Shown here: piece after piece, positions 45,639 to 54,212 of the stretch
How the letters are laid out: every line of letters starts with the position of its first letter
Numbering within the stretch: the first letter of the stretch is position 1
Program-made: the position numbers and the translations under genes
The notes under the pieces: model-generated
Seen by the model: only the letters and a program-made list of their open reading frames with translations
What the model was told of the DNA's origin: nothing
Database searches by the model: none
From: a virus
IMG/VR virus record: IMGVR_UViG_3300042402_003021
Span: 1 to 64,000 of that record
Direction: 5' to 3' (one strand)
DNA length: 64,000 nucleotides

Positions 45639-47220
45639 TTTCGTCTCCAATAATCTCCATGATCTTACTTAATAAATCAATTCCAAGAATATCGAACTTG
45701 ATATGTCCTTGGCTTTCTAAATCGTTCATTTCAAATGCGGCTATCATTTGATCGTTTTTGTCTTTAACCATTGGACATATATCTAGAAGTTTTTGTTGAG
45801 AGATTAATACTCCAGCCGCATGTTTGCCTTGCGACTTATTAGTACCCTCAATGTCGATTGCCTGTTTAAATATATCTGCTAGCGGTCCTTCTAATGTGCC
45901 ATTTTCGTTTTTATAGCACCAATTCTTTAATGATTCAGCGTCATTATCTAATGCCCAATTAATGATAGATTTTTCACCCATTAATTCTAGCTGATCAGAG
46001 ATTTCTGCCTCGTTTGGTATTCTTTTAGTTATCTCATTCATTTCAGCAAATGACACGGCATCATTAATCCTTAAAACCTCTTTTAATGCTGCTCTACCTT
46101 GTAGTCTACCGAATGTAATCATTTGAGATACATTTTCATGTCCATATTTTGTTTTGATATAGTCAATAATGTTATCTCTATATTCAGCTGGTACATCGAC
46201 ATCAATATCTGGTAACGAGATGTGGTCTTTAGTGTTTCTACCTTCGTTGTAGAATCTTTCAAAAAGTAGACCATGTTGGATTGGGTCCACATCTGTAATT
46301 CCTACTAGAAACGATACCAGACACCCTGCGGCTGAACCTCTACCGGGACCAGCTAACCATCCTCTACGCTTGACTTCATTGACTATATCTTGCACAATTA
46401 GAAAATATCCGGCGAGATTTGCATTTAGTATTACATCCAGTTCATGTTTTATTCTATTAGTATATTCCGTCTTTTTATCTTCATTCAATATTTTACCAGT
46501 TTTGATTAATCTATCCATCCACCCAATTCTACATAACTGCCTCAAATAATCATTTTCATTAATATCATTTGGGCATTGAAATTTTGGTAGTCGTGGTTTT
46601 TCTGTTATATCATATGACTCGCATAATATGTTTAACTTATCAGAAATTGATTGATAAATAGTATCACTTGGCGGAATAGTTAAGTAGAAATCATTTCTAG
46701 TAAAAAATTCCATATGCTCAAATTCTTCATTGTTTCTGATCTTTTTCTTTATATTTGGCAATGTTGTTTTCTGATCCGCACATAACAAAATACGATGACA
46801 CTCTACGTCCTTTTGATCTACATAGTAGATAGCATATTGCTTTATATTACATTGAATAAAATTGTCTAGAAAAATTTTTTCTATATTTAGATCGTTAGAC
46901 ATACATAATATATTGTTGGTTTTAGCAATATCCTCTAGCATGATATGATCAATATCTGAAACTATTCTCATTAGTTCAAACCATCCAGATTTATTTTTTG
47001 CAATCAATATAAATTCGCCAAAATCACATCCTATAATTGGTTTAATGTTGTTTTTTTTACAGGCTTGATGAAACTCTATTGCTCCAGATATGGTTTTTTT
47101 ATCTGCTATAACACAGCCATCATATCCATACTCATTACATCTCTTTGCTAAGTCGTCACATTGTGATAAGCCATTTAGTAAACTAAAATGTGTTTTACAA
47201 TTTAATGCAATATTAGACAT
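45625..47220 (-). CDS. dnaE: DnaE DNA polymerase III alpha, N-terminal half (531 aa)
   Basis: The PHP-like N-terminal domain (T-H-F-S-L-L-N-G-L, V-I-A-D-K-K-T, I-K-P-I-I-G-C-D-F) is followed by the palm: G-P-G-R-G-S-A-A-G-C-L-V, L-P-D-I-D-V-D-V-P with two catalytic Asp (about 46195-46212), K-H-A-A-G-V and I-K-F-D-I-L-G with the third Asp (about 45682-45700). In the PHP domain the conserved H-x-H and the D-H-G are replaced by N-x-K and D-K-K, so metal-dependent activity is probably lost. The chain ends at the loop that normally precedes the D-D-P-x-x-x-x-L segment of the C-half. It lacks an intein-like Cys at the junction. Confidence 0.9.
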   Translation of the reverse strand: MSNIALNCKTHFSLLNGLSQCDDLAKRCNEYGYDGCVIADKKTISGAIEFHQACKKNNIKPIIGCDFGEFILIAKNKSGWFELMRIVSDIDHIMLEDIAKTNNILCMSNDLNIEKIFLDNFIQCNIKQYAIYYVDQKDVECHRILLCADQKTTLPNIKKKIRNNEEFEHMEFFTRNDFYLTIPPSDTIYQSISDKLNILCESYDITEKPRLPKFQCPNDINENDYLRQLCRIGWMDRLIKTGKILNEDKKTEYTNRIKHELDVILNANLAGYFLIVQDIVNEVKRRGWLAGPGRGSAAGCLVSFLVGITDVDPIQHGLLFERFYNEGRNTKDHISLPDIDVDVPAEYRDNIIDYIKTKYGHENVSQMITFGRLQGRAALKEVLRINDAVSFAEMNEITKRIPNEAEISDQLELMGEKSIINWALDNDAESLKNWCYKNENGTLEGPLADIFKQAIDIEGTNKSQGKHAAGVLISQQKLLDICPMVKDKNDQMIAAFEMNDLESQGHIKFDILGIDLLSKIMEIIGDENDNN

Positions 47221-48121
47221 ATTGTTCTAGCTCTCTTCTTATTTTTTGTATTTCTGATTGTATAATTGTTTTATCTATATTATTTCTATTTTGTAATACT
47301 TTATATAAATGTAGTGCGAGTTGTTGCTCATCTAGTATGTTCATATTATATATAGCTAATTTTTCAAATGTGTTTCTGGATATAGTGCTATTTAGATAAT
47401 TCAAAGATGTTGATAAATAAAAATCTAATTCGTGCCACCTACACTTGAAGAATGGTGCATTCTCATAATACCACAGCTTGGGCAATCTTTCAACCATTGG
47501 AATTGCGCCCATTTTAATGCATTCAAAAAATCTAAATGTTTCTAAGCTATAAGCGCCGGGTGGACACAATGCTATTTTTGAGTCGTTTAATAGCTCAACA
47601 TATTCTGTATGTGATAGTCCATTATTAAAACCATTAGTAAATTCTAATACATATTTAAACTTCTTGCCAGTTTTTAATATTAATTGTTCTATATTTCTTT
47701 TAAAAGAATCTCTAGTACCAGTGTGTGGTATTTGCCCCACAAAAGAAAAATCATATTTCCTTTCTGGAATCGGTTTGATTTCTATAGATTTCAACTGATC
47801 AAAATCGACAAATGTTCCTATTGGCATTGGATATGCTAGTGGATTATATATAGGATATTCCCATCTATCTAGCATAAAATAGTTTTGAAAAATAGCGTAA
47901 ACATCATCTCTAAAAAAATTATTAGGTATAGAGTGTGTTTCTCTTGAGGTCGCTATTTCAATATTTAGTAAATCATCATTAAATATTGGCAATTCTGCAT
48001 TATCATACTTTAGAATTACTCTGAATTTATTACATAATAAGTTGGCTAATTTTTTTCCAACGTTATATGTAAACATATTACCAAGATGAAATTCTTTATG
48101 TAAGTCGAGTAATTCAGCCAT
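47213..48121 (-). CDS. Exostosin-like glycosyltransferase (302 aa)
   Basis: C-terminal donor motif: D-S-K-I-A-L-C-P-P-G-A-Y-S-L-E-T-F-R-F-F-E-C-I-K-M-G-A-I-P-M-V, then a W-Y-Y-E-N-A-P-F segment. It resembles the 28426-29241 protein more than its replication neighbours. It lies inside the replication cluster rather than the carbohydrate island, overlapping a nuclease gene upstream and DnaE-N downstream, so it may have moved by recombination. Confidence 0.75.
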   Translation of the reverse strand: MAELLDLHKEFHLGNMFTYNVGKKLANLLCNKFRVILKYDNAELPIFNDDLLNIEIATSRETHSIPNNFFRDDVYAIFQNYFMLDRWEYPIYNPLAYPMPIGTFVDFDQLKSIEIKPIPERKYDFSFVGQIPHTGTRDSFKRNIEQLILKTGKKFKYVLEFTNGFNNGLSHTEYVELLNDSKIALCPPGAYSLETFRFFECIKMGAIPMVERLPKLWYYENAPFFKCRWHELDFYLSTSLNYLNSTISRNTFEKLAIYNMNILDEQQLALHLYKVLQNRNNIDKTIIQSEIQKIRRELEQYV

Positions 48122-48596
48122 ATTGTTTAAGATCCTTGATTGCCATATTATAACAGTTAGCTTTTACAATAAAGCCATTACTATGGTCTATATCCCCCTG
48201 TTTTAGAAATCTTGCCTTTTGAAAATATTCTGTTTTAGGAAAATATCCTAGAATCCAAGCCCTACCCCAGTTATTATTTTTGTATTCTATTCGCACGAAT
48301 ACATATGTGTCACATTTTTGTTTAGTATTATATGCCGCTATCGAACATTCGTAATATTCTTTTGGTTTACTTGTACATCTTTTTGTTTTTACGTCATATT
48401 TTTTTCCTTCTTTAATTATATCATAATCATAAGTATTATTAATCGTGCCATTAATAACAGAATTGGCTATTTCTTCTCCTAAAAATCCAGCCAAATTACC
48501 ATCACCATTAGTGATAGAATTAACCAATTTACCCATATCTTTGGCCTTTTGAAAAGCTCGCTCTTTCATCTGTTCTGTAATTTTTACTTCTAACAT
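48114..48596 (-). CDS. Putative PD-(D/E)XK nuclease (160 aa)
   Basis: Features G-F-L-G-E-E-I-A (helical Glu) followed by Y-D-Y-D-I-I-K-E-G-K-K-Y-D-V-K-T-K-R, the D-x(n)-(D/E)-x-K site of PD-(D/E)XK nucleases, then E-Y-Y-E-C-S-I-A. Length suits a small single-domain nuclease. It follows the RecB-like protein with a two-base gap. Substrate is unknown; it may act on replication or recombination intermediates. Confidence 0.6.
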   Translation of the reverse strand: MLEVKITEQMKERAFQKAKDMGKLVNSITNGDGNLAGFLGEEIANSVINGTINNTYDYDIIKEGKKYDVKTKRCTSKPKEYYECSIAAYNTKQKCDTYVFVRIEYKNNNWGRAWILGYFPKTEYFQKARFLKQGDIDHSNGFIVKANCYNMAIKDLKQYG

Positions 48597-48598
48597 AA

Positions 48599-49621
48599 TT
48601 AACCCGGCGCTGAATAATATCCTATATCAAAATTATCATTAGTGCATTTTTCTATTGTTTCATCATATCCAAAAGCTCTTAAATGATCTTCAACATAATT
48701 GCACATTGGTTTATTTGTTCCCGGCCAATTGTTCTTATAGAAGTGACATAATTTAGTACATTTAAAATTAGATCTATCATTAGAAATAGGCTTAGGAAAA
48801 TCATTATGTTGAATTTGCTTATATCTAGATTCTAGCATGGACAAGAAATTATTTTGATCCTGTTCATCAAAACACATACTAAATGGTCCACCGTCTTTAA
48901 TAAAGAAGATAGACATAATTGATTGTTTATATTCTGGAAAAAGTTTAGATGTGGCATAATTATATAACATCAGCTGTGGGTCTTGACATAATTTATCATA
49001 TGTTTTTTCTTCCCCTGTTGCCCAATTAAGTCTTTTTCCTGTTTTCCAATCTATGATTTCTATCACATCTTTATCTACTTCTGTTACAAGATCAATAGTA
49101 CCCTTAATAGCTAATTGACCTTTAACAATTTTACCATTTGGTAATTTATATTCGTATTTAGCCCATCCAGTTTCTATTGGAATATCAAATTGTGGTTCTG
49201 CGGCAATAATTTTTCTATTACGTGGATCAAATTGTCCATCATTATATTCTAACGCTGTTTTAACTAAGTCTTTACAGAAAGCAAGATCTGCTGAATGATA
49301 GTCATGAGTGCATTTACTTGTGTAATGATCATAGCTTTTACTAATAAGCTTATCTACAAAAGACTTAGTAAATAAAGAGTTGGCAGTAAATGACAGATCT
49401 CCAATCGCGTCATCATTAATAGATAAAGATTTTTTTGTACTACTGGATTGTAATGCCTGTTTGCATTTAGCTAAACATTCCATAACCTTATGTACAATCG
49501 TACCAAGCTGTGCTTTCTTTCCAGATATGCTTTGATGTCCCAAAACATATGTAATAAAATACTGCATCTGACAATATTCATAATTGTTATAGCTCGATGA
49601 TCGAATATATGTAATAATCAT
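48599..49621 (-). CDS. RecB/Cas4-like exonuclease (340 aa)
   Basis: S-S-S-Y-N-N-Y-E-Y-C-Q-M-Q-Y-F N-terminally, then L-G-T-I-V-H-K-V-M-E (helical Glu), and E-I-I-D-W-K-T-G-K-R (the D-x-K catalytic motif near residue 190), followed by Q-L-M-L-Y-N-Y-A. These are the PDDEXK_1 signatures. One Cys near the N terminus and C-T-K-L-C...M-C near the C terminus could bind a [4Fe-4S] cluster as in Cas4/AddB. It may process DNA ends for RecA or supply degradation of host DNA. It is part of the replication and recombination cluster. Confidence 0.8.
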   Translation of the reverse strand: MIITYIRSSSYNNYEYCQMQYFITYVLGHQSISGKKAQLGTIVHKVMECLAKCKQALQSSSTKKSLSINDDAIGDLSFTANSLFTKSFVDKLISKSYDHYTSKCTHDYHSADLAFCKDLVKTALEYNDGQFDPRNRKIIAAEPQFDIPIETGWAKYEYKLPNGKIVKGQLAIKGTIDLVTEVDKDVIEIIDWKTGKRLNWATGEEKTYDKLCQDPQLMLYNYATSKLFPEYKQSIMSIFFIKDGGPFSMCFDEQDQNNFLSMLESRYKQIQHNDFPKPISNDRSNFKCTKLCHFYKNNWPGTNKPMCNYVEDHLRAFGYDETIEKCTNDNFDIGYYSAPG

Positions 49622-49622
49622 T

Positions 49623-50507
49623 TTATTCCTTTATTTTATGTATGCCACCAACCTTTTGTAGCATTGATTTATTATTTGGTATTATTTCTTTACCTAGCCA
49701 ACCCCAGCTATCTAATATTTCAATAAGCTTAATATTGGTTTCGTGTATAGATAAATCTTGATTATCTATAGTTGCATCAAAATGATTACACTCCTTTAGT
49801 TCCGCTTCGCTACTATGACTATCGTCATATAAATTTCTAGTTAAATATATCACTTTACCACCAGCATTCTGTATAGCATTCACTTCATTGATAAATCTAC
49901 AATCATCTACAATTGCTACTAATGGTTGTTCATGATTAATGTCATTCAATAATCTACTATACCAAATATCTTCATATATTTTCCTACATATATCTGTGCC
50001 AAAGAATTGTAAAAATTCTCTGTGTGTCATCTTGCCTTTTTGATGGTAATGTAATATTCCACTATCTACTAATTTCTTTATTTCTGGATTGGTAAGTAAA
50101 TCTTTATCTGTAATAACAGATGGCATATCTTCCCATCTATAGAATGTATTCGCATTCTTCATGGAATTATTGCCATATATATTTTCTTGTTGCAAACCAA
50201 ATAGACCAATGCAAATATCTTTGAGCGGAGTGGCAAATGAATAGTTCTTAATGAACGGCCACATATTATATACCGCCCACTCTGCAAACTCTGCATCTAA
50301 TCTGTTAGTCTCTAATAATCCCAATCCTTCTTTCTCTTTGCCGTCATCGTCTATGATGGCCGTTTTTATAACTAGCTTTCCATCTGTAGTAATATCAAAT
50401 CCATCAATCACGCCATTAGCCCTAAGTTGATAGCCATGTAAAAAATTAGAACATGTGGTTTTTCCAGCCTGTTTATGACCAGCAAAAGCTAAAATTCTAG
50501 TTTGCAT
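49623..50507 (-). CDS. Deoxynucleoside monophosphate kinase (294 aa)
   Basis: GGAGTAATTG precedes the ATG at 50507. A-G-H-K-Q-A-G-K-T-T is the Walker A loop. F-A-T-P-L-K-D and E-F-L-Q-F-F-G-T-D-I-C-R with V-D-D-C-R-F-I-N-E strongly resemble phage dNMP kinases of the T4 gene 1 type. It phosphorylates dNMPs from degraded host DNA and from dUTPase-side pathways to feed dNTP synthesis. It overlaps the primase gene by eleven bases. Confidence 0.85.
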   Translation of the reverse strand: MQTRILAFAGHKQAGKTTCSNFLHGYQLRANGVIDGFDITTDGKLVIKTAIIDDDGKEKEGLGLLETNRLDAEFAEWAVYNMWPFIKNYSFATPLKDICIGLFGLQQENIYGNNSMKNANTFYRWEDMPSVITDKDLLTNPEIKKLVDSGILHYHQKGKMTHREFLQFFGTDICRKIYEDIWYSRLLNDINHEQPLVAIVDDCRFINEVNAIQNAGGKVIYLTRNLYDDSHSSEAELKECNHFDATIDNQDLSIHETNIKLIEILDSWGWLGKEIIPNNKSMLQKVGGIHKIKE

Positions 50508-51537
50508 CAATTACTCCTTTTAGTTGGGGTGCTAGTTCTTTCTGTAGATCTGATATTTTCATATCGCCAGCATCTTTGGCTGAAATTCGTGGTCGATAAT
50601 AATTAAATCTACGACCGCATTTTTTGACTATCTGTTTATAGGCCATATCACCAGCATCATCTGAGTCCGTTAATATAATTACATTACATGCTCCACTATT
50701 TTCCATTAGTAATAGTTGATCATCACTGATACTGGAACCAAAAATACCTACTGTTTGTTTATATCCAGCTTCGTGCATCCTCCATACATCACCCTGACCT
50801 TCTACCAAAATTATGTTACCAGTTTGTAATATATCATATTTAGCTATATGCATACCATATAACACAGCTTTTTTAAAGCCTTTACTGTATAACCACTTAG
50901 GTTGCAAATCATTGTTCAATGCTCTACCAGCACATCCAACATATTTATATGATTGATCATATATTGGTACTACAGATCTGCCAGACATAGGTTTATTTTT
51001 TTCTTTACAAATACCAACATCAAATGTGTTTAACGTTTCTGGTAGAAATCCTCTATTGATAAAGTATTTGCATGGTATATCTAGTTTTAATCTAACTTGT
51101 GATCTAGATAATTCACTACCTATATCTTGTGGTTTTTTTGTAAAGACTTCTAGTATGTCTAAATTTTTGGTTGGTATTTCTATATCAGAGTGGTTCAATT
51201 TTGTGCCAAGTATATTTTCACAAAATGATAGAGTTTCATTTAATGAGATTTTTTTTCTTCGTGTGTGAGACATAGCCCCTCTAACAAATCCAAAAATATT
51301 ACTAGTATATTCTTCTTGACAATTATGTGTCCAGCATCTCCAATTACCTTTAGCTGAATCGCCATCAACAAACAAACTGCATCCCTCTGGATTATCACCA
51401 CCATGCACAGGACAAGGAAATGAAAATCTATTTGGATATTCTATGTAGTCAATTTGAAATGTATTCAATATTTTGGGAATATTGTCTATCAATTTAACAC
51501 AGATACTATATATCTGTTTCTGAGTCAATTTCTCCAT
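50497..51537 (-). CDS. DnaG-like DNA primase (346 aa)
   Basis: Zinc-binding N terminus (C-P-V-H-G-G-D then W-R-C-W-T-H-N-C), linker, and a TOPRIM domain: I-L-V-E-G-Q-G-D-V and V-I-I-L-T-D-S-D-D-A-G-D (Glu and D-x-D metal sites). The start at 51537 is chosen on ATG and GAAGGA; a TTG at 51546 is an alternative. The 3' end of helicase overlaps the start by 32 bases. A C-terminal helicase-interaction domain is short or absent. It would prime lagging-strand synthesis. Confidence 0.85.
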   Translation of the reverse strand: MEKLTQKQIYSICVKLIDNIPKILNTFQIDYIEYPNRFSFPCPVHGGDNPEGCSLFVDGDSAKGNWRCWTHNCQEEYTSNIFGFVRGAMSHTRRKKISLNETLSFCENILGTKLNHSDIEIPTKNLDILEVFTKKPQDIGSELSRSQVRLKLDIPCKYFINRGFLPETLNTFDVGICKEKNKPMSGRSVVPIYDQSYKYVGCAGRALNNDLQPKWLYSKGFKKAVLYGMHIAKYDILQTGNIILVEGQGDVWRMHEAGYKQTVGIFGSSISDDQLLLMENSGACNVIILTDSDDAGDMAYKQIVKKCGRRFNYYRPRISAKDAGDMKISDLQKELAPQLKGVIDAN

Positions 51538-52966
51538 CGATCTCAAATCCTTCTTGTTTATTTTTTGCCTTTTGATGTATTTCGTTTCTAGTCTTGCCTT
51601 CTTCTATTTTACCAATAGAGCCAAACATCTTCATGCTAATATAATCGCCATCATCTAGTCCTCCACCATGCCTTGACACGATTGGTACAAGTTTACGATT
51701 TCCATTTTCTTGCCTATCTTCAGCAATTTCTTCATCTGATTTTAGCTTGAATATTGAGAAACTTGTACATAGCCAAATTAATCTATCTGATCCAGAAACT
51801 ACATCTGTAGATTCCTTAGTAATACCATCTCTATTTAATTGTACAAAACTAAGGCATGGTACATCATACTTTACGCAAAAATTATGTAGTTTAGTAATTT
51901 GAAAACCAAGAACTTGATATTCTTGCATAGAATTGTTTATTGTTTCTGATCCCATTAATTTTAGATAGTCATATATTATTAAACAGTCTTTAGTAGAGCC
52001 ATCCTCATTAAATCCTACATATTGATATATCCATTTTCTCATGATTGATATTATATTTTCAAATGGCTGACCAGCAATACTGATGTAGTGATATGGAATA
52101 CTTTTAAGTTCTTCTGCTGCCTTATATACCTTCTCTTTATCTAATTCACATTGTCCAAATTTTCCAGTAGATATCTTATTAATTTCTACACCGCTCAAAT
52201 TTGCTATCATGCGATTGAGATGATCTTCCTTTGACATTTCAGTATCGAGCATAAGAACTGGTATTTTAAGTCCTTTGGATACATTTAAAGCTACAGCATC
52301 ACCAAACATTGATTTACCAATTTTTGGTCTGGCGGCAATTAAATCTACGCATTTTCTACGCAAGCCACCACCTATGGCTAAATCATATCTACTAAAGCCT
52401 GTTGGAATACCTGCAAAATCTGATGGATTGTCGCATAGGTATGTAATATACTCTTCTATATTTGATCCTATGATTTCAGTAGACTTATTAGATGATTGAT
52501 AAATACTAGACGTTGCATCTAATATTGGCTCTTCTATACTAGATATCATATCCATGATATCTTCTTCACCGTTTATAGTCTCTAGTCTCTCAGAGCAAAC
52601 TTTAAGAGTTTGCTTTAGATCTCTAGCTAATTTTAATTTAGCGATTTTAGCTGCATGTATGGAAACATTTTCTTTATGAATAGGGAAATTAAATAATGAT
52701 CTAATGAAACCTATTTCATCTTTAGTATTAATCTTTTCAGAAATACCTAGATCACTAGCGGCAGATAGAATTGATGTTAAATCAACTTTGATATTATTGT
52801 TTATTATGGCCTTTAAGCAACTGAATATAAGTTGATTGGTGCTATTATGAAAATGGTCGGTATCAACAAAGTCTATATTGAGATACACATCTAAGCCATA
52901 TTGGCATAATCCAGCCAATACGGCTCTTTCAGATGCAGCATTTTCTAGCAAGCTTTTCTTTTGCAT
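51506..52966 (-). CDS. dnaB: DnaB-like replicative helicase (486 aa)
   Basis: The N-terminal helical domain (E-R-A-V-L-A-G-L) is followed by the RecA-like core: A-A-R-P-K-I-G-K-S Walker A (residues ~211-219), L-D-T-E-M-S (H1a-type Glu), L-I-I-Y-D-Y-L-K-L-M Walker B, Q-L-N-R, and S-G-S-D-R-L-I-W. I-V-S-R-H-G-G provides the arginine-finger region. Length (~486) fits DnaB. The start overlaps the preceding stop by one base. It works with the primase encoded immediately downstream. Confidence 0.9.
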   Translation of the reverse strand: MQKKSLLENAASERAVLAGLCQYGLDVYLNIDFVDTDHFHNSTNQLIFSCLKAIINNNIKVDLTSILSAASDLGISEKINTKDEIGFIRSLFNFPIHKENVSIHAAKIAKLKLARDLKQTLKVCSERLETINGEEDIMDMISSIEEPILDATSSIYQSSNKSTEIIGSNIEEYITYLCDNPSDFAGIPTGFSRYDLAIGGGLRRKCVDLIAARPKIGKSMFGDAVALNVSKGLKIPVLMLDTEMSKEDHLNRMIANLSGVEINKISTGKFGQCELDKEKVYKAAEELKSIPYHYISIAGQPFENIISIMRKWIYQYVGFNEDGSTKDCLIIYDYLKLMGSETINNSMQEYQVLGFQITKLHNFCVKYDVPCLSFVQLNRDGITKESTDVVSGSDRLIWLCTSFSIFKLKSDEEIAEDRQENGNRKLVPIVSRHGGGLDDGDYISMKMFGSIGKIEEGKTRNEIHQKAKNKQEGFEIDGEIDSETDI

Positions 52967-53367
52967 TATTTACCTATACATCTATCGCAGATAAAGAAAT
53001 CTCTTTTATGTGTTGGATGAGTCTGAATTGATTTATTGCACTTTTGACAAGTTTGATATATTGGTTGAAACCTTGGTCGCTTTCTTTCTGTTGGCTTTAT
53101 ATCTGGTGTAGTAATATCTTTGGCTTCTATTCCATCATCTTGAAACGTATTTACACGTTTCTTGATGGCATTTACAGGCACCCCTCTTTTGTTGTCATTC
53201 TGTGATTTTGGCATAGTGAAGATGAATTCATTATTGTCGTCTTTTTTCTCTATTGGTGCTGCTATGTCTTGTTCAGACATTAAAGAACTTGCTAGTGCAA
53301 TTAGTTCTTCGTCATTTGTTTCTATTGCTTTTTTTAATAGGTTCTTTATGTGTTCTGTTTTATTCAT
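52966..53367 (-). CDS. Zinc-finger protein between helicase and UvsY-like gene
   Basis: 133 residues: an acidic/helical N terminus with I-A-L-A-S-S-L-M-S, a basic linker with R-K-R-P-R, and C-Q-K-C...F-I-C-D-R-C at the C terminus, a four-Cys zinc site. AGAGGAAA precedes the ATG. Position immediately upstream of the DnaB-like helicase gene suggests a helicase loader or ssDNA-binding accessory factor, but I see no recognised loader signature. Confidence 0.65.
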   Translation of the reverse strand: MNKTEHIKNLLKKAIETNDEELIALASSLMSEQDIAAPIEKKDDNNEFIFTMPKSQNDNKRGVPVNAIKKRVNTFQDDGIEAKDITTPDIKPTERKRPRFQPIYQTCQKCNKSIQTHPTHKRDFFICDRCIGK

Positions 53368-53830
53368 TATATTTCCTCTTAGCTAAACTAGATAATATTT
53401 CTGACATCTTTTTGATAGTGCTGATTTTATTTTGTAATACCTTGATTCTAGCACTAGAATAAGTTTTTACTTTAACAATTTGTGTTGCTAATGGATTTTC
53501 CTTAACTGCTTTAAAGTACTTCTCTTGCCATTTTGTATATTTATCTCCGTACTGATCTATCTTGTCTGCAATCACATACCATATGCTATCATCAGCCCAA
53601 TCGAAGGCAATTTGCTCTTTGCACAATAAACTATCTAAATATTCACTATATGCATATAATTCATATGCATACTCTAGGCATTGATTATGAGTTAATTTTC
53701 TGAGTTGATCCCTACCAATATTCAATATTTCATCTATCGCGGGATTAGGTTTGACAGCTTGAATGCCATGCAAATTAATCCAATCTTCAATAGAAGATTT
53801 GAATACTTCAAATCTTTCTTCTCCATTCAT
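53360..53830 (-). CDS. Possible UvsY-like recombination mediator (156 aa)
   Basis: Helical protein with W-I-N-L-H, a Y-A-Y-E-L-Y-A-Y-S-E-Y-L patch and basic helical C terminus (R-I-K-V-L-Q-N-K-I-S). Size and position between a Vsr-like nuclease and helicase, close to a UvsX/RecA-like gene, recall T4 UvsY, which loads UvsX on SSB-coated DNA. Similarity is by general pattern only, so it is a tentative call. GAGGAT sits before the ATG. Confidence 0.4.
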   Translation of the reverse strand: MNGEERFEVFKSSIEDWINLHGIQAVKPNPAIDEILNIGRDQLRKLTHNQCLEYAYELYAYSEYLDSLLCKEQIAFDWADDSIWYVIADKIDQYGDKYTKWQEKYFKAVKENPLATQIVKVKTYSSARIKVLQNKISTIKKMSEILSSLAKRKYNE

Positions 53831-54212
53831 TTATATCCTCATTATAATTTAGTTCAACTAACTTGATGGAATTAATATCACACCACTCTCTTTTATCATT
53901 ATCTCTGGCTTTTGCACGATAAAAATGTAACTTGTTTTTGAAGAAGAATTTATTGAATTTGTAATGCTGCTCTCCATGAACTTCTATGATCAAATTTCTA
54001 TTTGGTATGAAAAAATCGGCTCTCAATACAGTGTTTCTGTACTTTGTCTTACTTCCGGGTAAAGATACCTCTTCTAAAACTCTATCATGTGGAAATAGTT
54101 CATTCAATAAGTCTTTTGCCATCATATGTAATGATGATCTATTTTCTGTGTCTGCTTGATTTGCAGACGGGTTCCAACTATAGTTTTTACCATCTAGTCC
54201 TAATATGTTCAT
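53808..54212 (-). CDS. Vsr/DUF559-like endonuclease (134 aa)
   Basis: The ATG at 54212 overlaps the recA stop as ATGA and is preferred over a GTG nine bases upstream. V-L-R-A-D-F-F-I-P-N-R-N-L-I-I-E-V-H-G-E-Q-H is the nuclease core (D, E-x-H, Q-H), followed by D-N-D-K-R-E-W and a final L-V-E-L-N-Y strand. It fits the Vsr-type PD-(D/E)XK fold. It lies inside the recombination set, so it may process recombination intermediates; a homing endonuclease is the alternative. Confidence 0.7.
   Translation of the reverse strand: MNILGLDGKNYSWNPSANQADTENRSSLHMMAKDLLNELFPHDRVLEEVSLPGSKTKYRNTVLRADFFIPNRNLIIEVHGEQHYKFNKFFFKNKLHFYRAKARDNDKREWCDINSIKLVELNYNEDINEWRRKI

Noticed and set aside
43169-47220. Split intein joining the two DnaE halves
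   Set aside because: The N-half ends without a Cys-initiated intein-like extension and the C-half begins directly with DnaE-like sequence; no intein blocks are visible and the split position differs from the cyanobacterial one.
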